Assembly (NCBI GenBank): GCA_024279745.1
Contig: JAJRRE010000259.1
Span: forward strand, 1 to 6,380
Reading direction: 5' to 3'
Source of the DNA: Alphaproteobacteria bacterium
Lineage (GTDB): Bacteria > Pseudomonadota > Alphaproteobacteria > Rhizobiales > Hyphomicrobiaceae
DNA: 6,380 bases
Both the position numbers and the translations under genes were made by a program. Shown here one piece after another: positions 1 through 4,983 of the stretch. Each line of letters begins with the position of its first letter. Within the stretch, counting starts at the first letter, position 1. The notes beneath the pieces are model-generated. The model was not told the DNA's origin. It saw nothing but the letters and a program-made list of their open reading frames with translations, and did no database searches.

Positions 1-1962
1 CACAAAGCTGTCCCGGTCGCTGTCGATAATCGCCTGCATCACCGGATGATCCGGCAGATGGGTCTGCACCAGCCCGCGCCCCTGCGCGAAGGTACGGCCC
101 GCACGCCCCGTCACCTGATGCAGCAATTGAAAGGTCCGCTCAGCGGCGCGCGGATCGGTGCCGCCCAGCCCCAGATCGGCGTCGATAATGCCGACCAGCG
201 ACAGGCCGGGAAAATGATGCCCCTTGGCGACCATTTGCGTACCGATGATAATGTCCGCTTCGCCGCGCTCGATCTTGTTGATGACCTCGCGCATCTCCAT
301 CAGGCCGGGCACAAGATCGGATGAGAGCAGCGCCACGCGCGCGTCGGGAAAGCGTTCCGCTACTTCTTCGGCAATGCGCTCGACACCGGGCCCGCAGGCA
401 ATCAGCGCGTCTTCCTTATCGCATTTGGGACAGCGATCGGGCAGCGGCAGGGAGAACCCGCAATGATGACAATTCAAGCGATTACGAAAGCGGTGCTCAA
501 CCAGCCAGGCGGTACATTGCGGACATTCAAAGCGGTGACCGCAGCCCCGGCACAAAGTCATCGGCGCATAGCCGCGCCGGTTAAGAAACAATAAGCTTTG
601 CTGCTCCGCCGCTAGCGCCTCGGTTACTGCCTCAACCAGCGGCGGCGCCAGCCAGCGGCCTTTCTCTGGCGGGTATTTTCGCAGATCAATGGCGGTAACA
701 TCGGGCAGTTCAACGCCGGAAAAGCGCCCCTTCAACACCAGATGCCGGTAGCGTCCGCTCTTGGCGTTAACATGGCTTTCAATCGACGGCGTCGCCGAAG
801 CCAGCACAACTGACGCCGCCCCCAGTGAGCCGCGCACCACCGCCATATCGCGCGCTTGATAATTCACCCGGTCTTCTTGCTTATAGCCCTGGTCATGTTC
901 TTCATCGACGACGATCAGACCCAGATTGGCGTATGGCAGGAACAACGCCGAGCGCGCGCCCACCACCACGCGCGCTGCACCACTGGCCGCGCCCTTCCAC
1001 ACCCGCGCCCGCTCCGGTCCCGACAACGCCGAATGCCACTGCGCTGGCAGGCAGCCAAAGCGCGCCTTGAAGCGGTTCATGAACTGGGTCGTCAGCGCGA
1101 TTTCCGGCAGCAAGATGACCACCTGTCCGCCCTTGGTCAGCGCCGACGCCACCGCTTCATAATAGACTTCCGTTTTGCCCGAGCCGGTGACGCCGTCGAG
1201 CAGGGTGACGGAGAAATTATCGCCCGCAATAGCCGCGCGCAGGCCCTCCACGGCGGGGACCTGATGTTCGCCGAACTCAACCACTGAATGCAGCGGATTG
1301 GGAATGGGAGTTTGGCGCTCGGGGATCTGCACATCGACCAGGCAGCCCGCCGTAACCAGCCCGTTAATGACGCCCGCCGTACAGCCCGCCTCCTTCGCCA
1401 GTTCCGATTTGGCGCGCACCTGCCCGTCGCCGACAATCTGCATGACTTTCTCACGCGCCTCGGTCATGCGCGGCGGCAATACCGCGTCCTGCGCAATCGC
1501 CACACCAAAGCGCGGGCGTACCGGCTCAAAGGCGGCTTTGGCGCTCATCATCATCCGCACCACCATGCCCAGCGGCGTCAGCGTATAATTGGCGATCCAT
1601 TCGGCAAACCGGAGCGACACCAGCGGCAGGCGCGGCACATCGAGCGGCTCGAAAATAGCTTTTAGTTTGTTGTCTGGCAGCACCTTTGTCGGCTGCGTGC
1701 CTGCCGGTTTATCCCACACCACGCCGATGCGCTGCTGCGGCCCGAACGGCACCATCACGAATGCGCCCGGCCCAATGGTACGCGCAACGGCTTCATCAGC
1801 AGGCAGCAGATAGTCATAAGTCTGGTCGAGCGCCACCGGCAGCAGCACCGGCACACGGCGTGCGGTGCCAGCACCAGCGCCAGCCGGGCTCATCTCCGCG
1901 TCTTCGAACAGACTATCCACTGGCCCACTTTCCTCAGGCTGCACCCACACCAAACGACTCAT
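1..1962 (-). CDS. priA: Primosomal protein N' (PriA replication restart helicase), C-terminus cut by window edge
   Basis: PriA is a cytoplasmic 3'-5' superfamily 2 DNA helicase that recognises stalled forks and D-loops and starts primosome reassembly. The frame is open for 654 codons from the ATG at 1962 to the left edge. The N-terminal DNA-binding region begins at RVPVLLP (residues 36-42). Walker A is GVTGSGKT (257-264), the DEEH box is 353-356, motif III is VLASATPS (386-393), GTQMVAKGHHFP starts at 574, and QVTGRAGR is 616-623. Eight cysteines in four pairs (471/474, 480/483, 498/501, 511/514) form the two zinc sites of the family. PriA is usually about 730 residues, so roughly 75-90 are missing. 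An in-frame TAG 9 nt upstream limits the start to this ATG or an internal Met; no clear Shine-Dalgarno is seen. The first 35 residues are unlike the family, so Met24 is an alternative start. The gene is divergent from tal. Identification is very secure. Confidence 0.97.
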   Translation of the reverse strand, partial: MSRLVWVQPEESGPVDSLFEDAEMSPAGAGAGTARRVPVLLPVALDQTYDYLLPADEAVARTIGPGAFVMVPFGPQQRIGVVWDKPAGTQPTKVLPDNKLKAIFEPLDVPRLPLVSLRFAEWIANYTLTPLGMVVRMMMSAKAAFEPVRPRFGVAIAQDAVLPPRMTEAREKVMQIVGDGQVRAKSELAKEAGCTAGVINGLVTAGCLVDVQIPERQTPIPNPLHSVVEFGEHQVPAVEGLRAAIAGDNFSVTLLDGVTGSGKTEVYYEAVASALTKGGQVVILLPEIALTTQFMNRFKARFGCLPAQWHSALSGPERARVWKGAASGAARVVVGARSALFLPYANLGLIVVDEEHDQGYKQEDRVNYQARDMAVVRGSLGAASVVLASATPSIESHVNAKSGRYRHLVLKGRFSGVELPDVTAIDLRKYPPEKGRWLAPPLVEAVTEALAAEQQSLLFLNRRGYAPMTLCRGCGHRFECPQCTAWLVEHRFRNRLNCHHCGFSLPLPDRCPKCDKEDALIACGPGVERIAEEVAERFPDARVALLSSDLVPGLMEMREVINKIERGEADIIIGTQMVAKGHHFPGLSLVGIIDADLGLGGTDPRAAERTFQLLHQVTGRAGRTFAQGRGLVQTHLPDHPVMQAIIDSDRDSFV

Positions 1963-1970
1963 TGCGCTTG

Positions 1971-2000
1971 TCTAAGCCTAATCGTAACCTTTAGGCGAGA
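1971..2000. repeat. Imperfect inverted repeat in the priA-tal divergent gap
   Basis: TCTAAGCCTAA (1971-1981) faces TTAGGCGAGA (1991-2000) across a 9-nt spacer. The inner six bases, GCCTAA/TTAGGC, pair perfectly, and the outer TCT/AGA pair after a small bulge or mismatch. It lies 9 bp upstream of the priA start and 68 bp upstream of tal, so it could be a regulator site or a leader hairpin. No convincing -35/-10 pair was found in this 106-bp gap. Function is not known. Confidence 0.4.
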
Positions 2001-2053
2001 CTATGCTGGCTAGCAAAGCGGGCGCCCCGTCCTGGGGATAACAAGCGGTTTTT

Positions 2054-2059
2054 AAGGGG
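2054..2059 (+). promoter_or_regulatory. Ribosome binding site of tal
   Basis: AAGGGG lies 9 nt before the ATG at 2069 and supports that start. Confidence 0.6.
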
Positions 2060-2068
2060 CAATTCAAG

Positions 2069-2725
2069 ATGAAATTCTTCGTAGATACGGCAGATGTTGG
2101 CGAAATCAAAGAGCTGGCGGAGTCGGGCCTGATTGATGGTGTCACCACGAACCCGTCTTTAGTGGCCAAATCCGGCCGTGATTTCAAGACCATTATAACT
2201 GAGATTTGCGCGCTGACCGACGGGCCCGTGAGCGCCGAAGTCGCCGCGCTTGACGCGGACGGCATGATCACAGAAGGCCGCGCATTGGCTGAAATTGCTG
2301 AAAACGTCGCCGTCAAAGTACCGCTGACCTGGGAGGGCTTGCGCGCCTGCAAAACCCTCACCGACGGCGGCACCATGGTCAACGTCACCTTATGCTTTTC
2401 CGCCAATCAGGCGTTGATGGCCGCCAAGGCCGGGGCCACCTTCGTCTCGCCCTTCATTGGCCGGCTGGATGATATGGGCCTCGACGGCATGGAGCTGATC
2501 GAAGAAATCCGCACCATTTACGACAACTACCTCGATCTTAACACCGAGATCCTGGCCGCTTCGATCCGCACTGTTGGCCATGTCAAACAAAGCGCGCTTG
2601 CTGGCGCCGATGTCGCGACCGTGCCGCCGGGCGTGATCAAGGCGCTGGTCAAGCATCCACTGACCGATAAAGGCTTAGAGGCGTTCATGGCCGACTGGAA
2701 AAAGACCGGTCAGAAGATCGTTTGA
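2069..2725 (+). CDS. tal: Transaldolase, short TalC/FSA-type subfamily
   Basis: A 218-residue cytoplasmic class I aldolase that transfers a dihydroxyacetone unit between sugar phosphates in the non-oxidative pentose phosphate pathway. The length is typical of the short TalC/FSA group (about 215-220 residues). It begins with the family N-terminus MKFFVDTADV, has the TTNPS loop at 26-30, and carries the Schiff-base lysine K83 in VAVKVPLT, aligned by eye with K85 of E. coli FSA. NVTLCFSANQ (105-114) and SPFIGRLDD (127-135) are also typical. At the position where fructose-6-phosphate aldolase has Tyr131 this protein has Phe129, the residue found in true transaldolases, so transaldolase is preferred over FSA. 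The start is supported by AAGGGG 9 nt upstream. It is divergent from priA, a pairing I recall from other alphaproteobacteria, and convergent with the DUF1203 gene. Confidence 0.95.
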   Translation: MKFFVDTADVGEIKELAESGLIDGVTTNPSLVAKSGRDFKTIITEICALTDGPVSAEVAALDADGMITEGRALAEIAENVAVKVPLTWEGLRACKTLTDGGTMVNVTLCFSANQALMAAKAGATFVSPFIGRLDDMGLDGMELIEEIRTIYDNYLDLNTEILAASIRTVGHVKQSALAGADVATVPPGVIKALVKHPLTDKGLEAFMADWKKTGQKIV

Positions 2726-2754
2726 TGGCTGCACCCGTTGATAACTAGCACCGA

Positions 2755-2778
2755 CCCGATTGACGCCCCGATTGACGC
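2755..2778. repeat. Two perfect 12-bp tandem repeats between tal and the DUF1203 gene
   Basis: CCCGATTGACGC occurs at 2755-2766 and again immediately at 2767-2778. The ten bases CCCGATTGAC occur once more at 3556-3565, inside the second intergenic repeat element. No function is evident. Confidence 0.8.
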
Positions 2779-2792
2779 CGCCTGCGTCAGGC
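2774..2792. repeat. Small overlapping hairpins between convergent genes
   Basis: GCCTG (2780-2784) pairs with CAGGC (2788-2792) over a 3-nt loop. GACGC (2774-2778) could instead pair with GCGTC (2784-2788), so the two are mutually exclusive. There is no T tract on either side, so a Rho-independent terminator for tal is doubtful. Confidence 0.3.
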
Positions 2793-2797
2793 CCGCC

Positions 2798-3268
2798 TCA
2801 CGCCCGTTCAATCAGCCCGGCATAGCAGCCCTGTTTGGCATTATGGGTGTGAATATAGGCGACATCTTTATTGGCGAATAATCGGCCGATCATGGCGACT
2901 AGTTCGTCTGCGCCATTGGCCAGGTCCGCCTCTAGCATCATGCCGCTGGCATCGAAGGCGCGCAGACTTTGCGGGCGCACGCTTAAAACCGGCGGAATTT
3001 CATTCACTTTGCGGTAGGTATTCACGGCGCCTTCCAGAACAAATATCGCATGGGTCGCACGGTACGGCGTATCAGCGGGCTGCGACACATGATTGAGCAA
3101 TAGCAGCGCTTCCCCCGGCTGCGCATCACGCATTTCAATCCGGTCGGGAAAGCCGGAATCCTCACCGGCAATATAACGCCGTACACCGCGCTGCGCCAAT
3201 GCCGCTTCGGACAGGCCATATAAAGGGCGAAAGGGCTCGGCTGCAAGTCCGGTGATTTGATAATCCAT
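2798..3268 (-). CDS. DUF1203 family protein
   Basis: A 156-residue protein of a family without established function (DUF1203, Pfam PF06718), recognised from its motifs. FPDRIEMRDAQPGEALLLL (40-58) corresponds to the family's FPCR...GE..LL block. TPYRATHAIFV (67-77) matches the PYRAsGPIFV block, and HNAKQGCYAGLIER (142-155) the C-terminal HN..pGCYA signature. The usual Cys of FPCR is Asp here (D42). There is no signal peptide or membrane segment, so it is probably cytoplasmic. An ATG 30 nt further upstream (3298) is also in frame, but GAGGAGG stands 5 nt before the ATG at 3268, so 3268 is chosen. It stands alone: 428 bp and two repeat elements separate it from the hydrolase gene on the same strand, which argues against an operon. 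Confidence 0.85.
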   Translation of the reverse strand: MDYQITGLAAEPFRPLYGLSEAALAQRGVRRYIAGEDSGFPDRIEMRDAQPGEALLLLNHVSQPADTPYRATHAIFVLEGAVNTYRKVNEIPPVLSVRPQSLRAFDASGMMLEADLANGADELVAMIGRLFANKDVAYIHTHNAKQGCYAGLIERA

Positions 3269-3273
3269 AAAAG

Positions 3274-3280
3274 CCTCCTC
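3274..3280 (-). promoter_or_regulatory. Strong ribosome binding site deciding the DUF1203 start
   Basis: GAGGAGG on the minus strand, 5 nt before the ATG at 3268. It would lie inside the coding region if the upstream ATG at 3298 were the start, so it argues for the shorter protein. Confidence 0.75.
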
Positions 3281-3367
3281 AAGCTGTGGAAGACCCAAGA
3301 GCTAAGGGCCGCCGCAAAACAAAGCGACCCGTTTCCTGTTTCACCCGTCCGGACCAAAATCATCCTG

Positions 3368-3453
3368 CTGCTGCCGGGCGGGCGGTTTTGATCTGCTCCC
3401 TCTCCCCATAGCTTATTGGCGTATGGGGAGAGGGCTGGGGTGAGGGGCAGCAG
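3368..3453. repeat. Palindromic intergenic repeat element (MITE/REP-like), about 86 bp
   Basis: The core is a perfect 13-bp inverted repeat: CCCTCTCCCCATA (3398-3410) against TATGGGGAGAGGG (3422-3434), with an 11-nt loop. Outer inverted repeats CTGCTGCC (3368-3375) and GGCAGCAG (3446-3453) bound the element. The core followed by CTGGGGTGAGGGG resembles a dispersed intergenic palindrome common in proteobacteria, whose spurious translation LTPALSP appears here on the minus strand. It carries no gene. The limits are inferred from the outer arms. Confidence 0.7.
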
Positions 3454-3513
3454 AAAAAAGAATGTGTAAGGGGCAGCGTGCAACTGTAATGCGAGGCTTT
3501 AATTCACCCTAAA

Positions 3514-3676
3514 TTGTCATACCGGTGCTTGTCACCGGTATCGCCTTGGCGGCAACCCGATTGACAAAGGTCCGCTGCGCAGCTTGAACCAAACGCTCCG
3601 ATACCTATCGCTGCTGCAACCGGGATCGCGTTGAACTTGGCAACGAGTGCCGGGCAGGCAAGCCACGCAATGACAA
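3514..3676. repeat. Second intergenic repeat, about 163 bp, bounded by TTGTCAT/ATGACAA
   Basis: The ends TTGTCAT (3514-3520) and ATGACAA (3670-3676) are perfect 7-bp inverted repeats. Just inside the left end is a perfect 9-bp hairpin, ATACCGGTG (3519-3527) against CACCGGTAT (3533-3541), with loop CTTGT. Read on the plus strand, this hairpin gives VIPVLVTGI, a spurious peptide I recognise from dispersed palindromes in alphaproteobacterial genomes. A 63-codon minus-strand frame (3504-3695) overlaps it and is probably not a gene. Together with the 86-bp element it fills most of the gene-free stretch 3299-3696; nothing else was seen there. The hairpin might also stop transcripts of the hydrolase gene, but it lacks a good T tract. 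Confidence 0.6.
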
Positions 3677-3696
3677 AGCAGGCCAGGAACGTCATG

Positions 3697-4746
3697 CTAT
3701 TTCTTCATCCACTTGGCCAGATGACGGCGGAAGAAGCGGGCCATGCGCATATTGGAATCCCTGGTCGCCAGATCATCGGCCAGCGTGCGCACACCCGGCG
3801 GGCGGAAATCAAAACCGCGTCCAACGCCCGGATAAATGATCAGGCGCACATCCTTGCCCTCTTCTTTCATCGATTTAACTGCGGTCTCCATCGAGCGGCG
3901 GCGCTGATACTGGTCATATTCGCCAATGAAAATCATGGTTGGTATGCTCAGACTGTCGGCCTCAATGGCGTAGCGGTAAACCTGCATCGGCTCGGACAAA
4001 TTGGGGTCCTGCCAATGGGGATAGAATGAGACGTAACAAGCAACGTCCTTCTGCTGGCGCTTGAATTTAACCGCAACCTGCAAGGTGTAATAACCGCCGC
4101 GGGTATGGCTGTAGAGGCAGATTTTGCTGGTCGAGATGTCCGGGCGTTTTAGCAAAGCATCGATGCCCGCATTAACGTCGCCCTCGGTGACTTTGTCATG
4201 GGTAAGCGGGAAAGCGTCAATAAAGCGGGCGGCATAAACATCCGGCGCCAGGACGATAAACCCGCGCGCCGCCATCCGCCGGGGCAGGCGCTGCACCAGC
4301 TTATCAAGTCCACGCCGGCCATGCTGGAATAAAATCGCCGGATATTTACCAGGCTTTTTCGGGCGGTAGACAATGGCTGGAACGTCGGTGCCATCGGCAG
4401 GGTTGGTGTAGGAAATCTTCTCCTCAATCACCTCATAATTGTTCGGCACATTCAGCGTGCCTTTTTCAAACCACTCATCATCCCACCAGAATTTCTTTGC
4501 AACTGGCCGGGCGTTCACCGGCGCTTCCAGCACACGCCCGACCGCCGTGTCGGAGGCGGTGATCTCACCCTTGCGCAGATTTTGCGCCGATGCGGGCAGG
4601 GCTGAGAGCTGACCGATCACCAATGCCAGCAGAGCAAATGCGCAGGCCGCGACCGGTACGACCGGCGCGATCGGCACGACCGGCGCGCACGCCGCGATCG
4701 GCGCTTTCATCACCCAATCCGATTTTGCAAACCTCATTAAGCGCAT
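3697..4746 (-). CDS. Exported dienelactone-hydrolase-like alpha/beta hydrolase with substituted catalytic residues
   Basis: A 349-residue protein of the alpha/beta hydrolase fold, closest by eye to the dienelactone hydrolase family. A hydrophobic segment (about 15-50) ends in PASA-Q, a good signal peptidase I site after A54, so it is probably periplasmic or secreted. The first fold strand YPAILFQHGRRG (135-146) and GFIVLAPDVY (162-171) are typical. The nucleophile elbow is SHTRGG (213-218): the small-X-nucleophile-X-small pattern puts Thr215 where Ser or Cys is expected. The Asp of IGEYDQ (D278) is kept. The usual His of the GxxHGF motif is Arg310 in GVGRGFDF, read from CGC, one transition from CAC. 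The protein may therefore be inactive or altered in chemistry; substrate unknown. AGGGGG 6 nt upstream supports the ATG at 4746. It is divergent from the thermonuclease-like gene. Confidence 0.85.
   Translation of the reverse strand: MRLMRFAKSDWVMKAPIAACAPVVPIAPVVPVAACAFALLALVIGQLSALPASAQNLRKGEITASDTAVGRVLEAPVNARPVAKKFWWDDEWFEKGTLNVPNNYEVIEEKISYTNPADGTDVPAIVYRPKKPGKYPAILFQHGRRGLDKLVQRLPRRMAARGFIVLAPDVYAARFIDAFPLTHDKVTEGDVNAGIDALLKRPDISTSKICLYSHTRGGYYTLQVAVKFKRQQKDVACYVSFYPHWQDPNLSEPMQVYRYAIEADSLSIPTMIFIGEYDQYQRRRSMETAVKSMKEEGKDVRLIIYPGVGRGFDFRPPGVRTLADDLATRDSNMRMARFFRRHLAKWMKK
4651..4686 (-). repeat. 18-bp tandem duplication within the hydrolase signal peptide
   Basis: Two adjacent 18-bp units (4651-4668 and 4669-4686) differ at two positions. 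They encode APVVPI and APVVPV (residues 21-32), which lengthens the hydrophobic part of the signal peptide by six residues without shifting the frame. Confidence 0.8.
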
Positions 4747-4752
4747 TGCGTT

Positions 4753-4758
4753 CCCCCT
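4753..4758 (-). promoter_or_regulatory. Ribosome binding site of the hydrolase gene
   Basis: AGGGGG on the minus strand, 6 nt before the ATG at 4746. It favours this start over the in-frame ATG 9 nt further in. Confidence 0.65.
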
Positions 4759-4790
4759 ACTTGAGTATCCCGCCTAAAGCGGTGTTGGTT

Positions 4791-4818
4791 TTATTATTGG
4801 TCCGGGCCAGACTTTCAA
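4791..4818 (-). promoter_or_regulatory. Possible promoter of the hydrolase gene
   Basis: On the minus strand TTGAAA (4818-4813) is followed after 16 nt by TAATAA (4796-4791), about 44 nt before the start codon. The -35 is good and the -10 weak, so this is a guess from consensus only. No convincing promoter was seen for the divergent nuclease-like gene. Confidence 0.25.
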
Positions 4819-4856
4819 ATATTGTGGCTCGTGGGTCAATGGGCGATGGTAAAGCG

Positions 4857-4897
4857 GGGGGTGATGATATGGCAGGGGGTGATGATATGGCAGGGGG
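4857..4897. repeat. Two perfect 18-bp G-rich tandem repeats upstream of the nuclease-like gene
   Basis: GGGGGTGATGATATGGCA occurs at 4857-4874 and 4875-4892, followed by a third GGGGG (4893-4897). It lies between the divergent genes, 87-127 bp before the chosen ATG at 4984. Read in the frame of that gene it would encode a repeated MIWQG, unlikely as protein ahead of a signal peptide, so it is treated as non-coding leader or promoter DNA. Confidence 0.85.
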
Positions 4898-4906
4898 CAC
4901 TGCCCG

Positions 4907-4916
4907 CCCCCCCCCC
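4907..4916. repeat. Homopolymer run of ten C
   Basis: Ten consecutive C residues just after the G-rich tandem repeats and 67 bp before the chosen ATG at 4984. Such runs are prone to slipped-strand length change. The run could also pair with the G5 tracts at 4857-4897. Confidence 0.85.
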
Positions 4917-4983
4917 GACTACCGTCATCGACCTGGGAGACCACCCGATTGCGCACCAATGCCAGTCAGGGCTCTATGCACCC

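Noticed and set aside
46..1813. Several plus-strand frames of 74-143 codons
   Set aside because: All are shadows opposite the priA coding frame, which shows continuous helicase motifs.
1968..1996. Possible tal promoter (TTGTCT, 17 nt, TTAGGC)
   Set aside because: The -10 match is poor and overlaps the inverted repeat; not strong enough to list as a promoter.
3022..3483. 153-codon minus-strand frame containing LTPALSP
   Set aside because: It overlaps the DUF1203 gene in another frame and reads through the palindromic repeat, whose translation is a well-known spurious peptide.
3504..3695. 63-codon minus-strand frame starting just after the hydrolase stop, with a hydrophobic N-terminus
   Set aside because: It almost entirely overlaps the 3514-3676 repeat element, has no recognisable family, and no separate ribosome binding site was seen. 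Most likely a chance frame.
4774..4959. 61-codon minus-strand frame with repeated PYHHP
   Set aside because: It is the reverse reading of the 18-bp tandem repeats and C10 tract, with no family resemblance; compositional artefact.
4822..4983. Upstream extension of the nuclease-like frame starting at TTG 4822 or ATG 4846
   Set aside because: It would place 54 residues, including repeated MIWQG and a C10 tract, ahead of an otherwise normal signal peptide. Kept as leader DNA, though the start is not proven.
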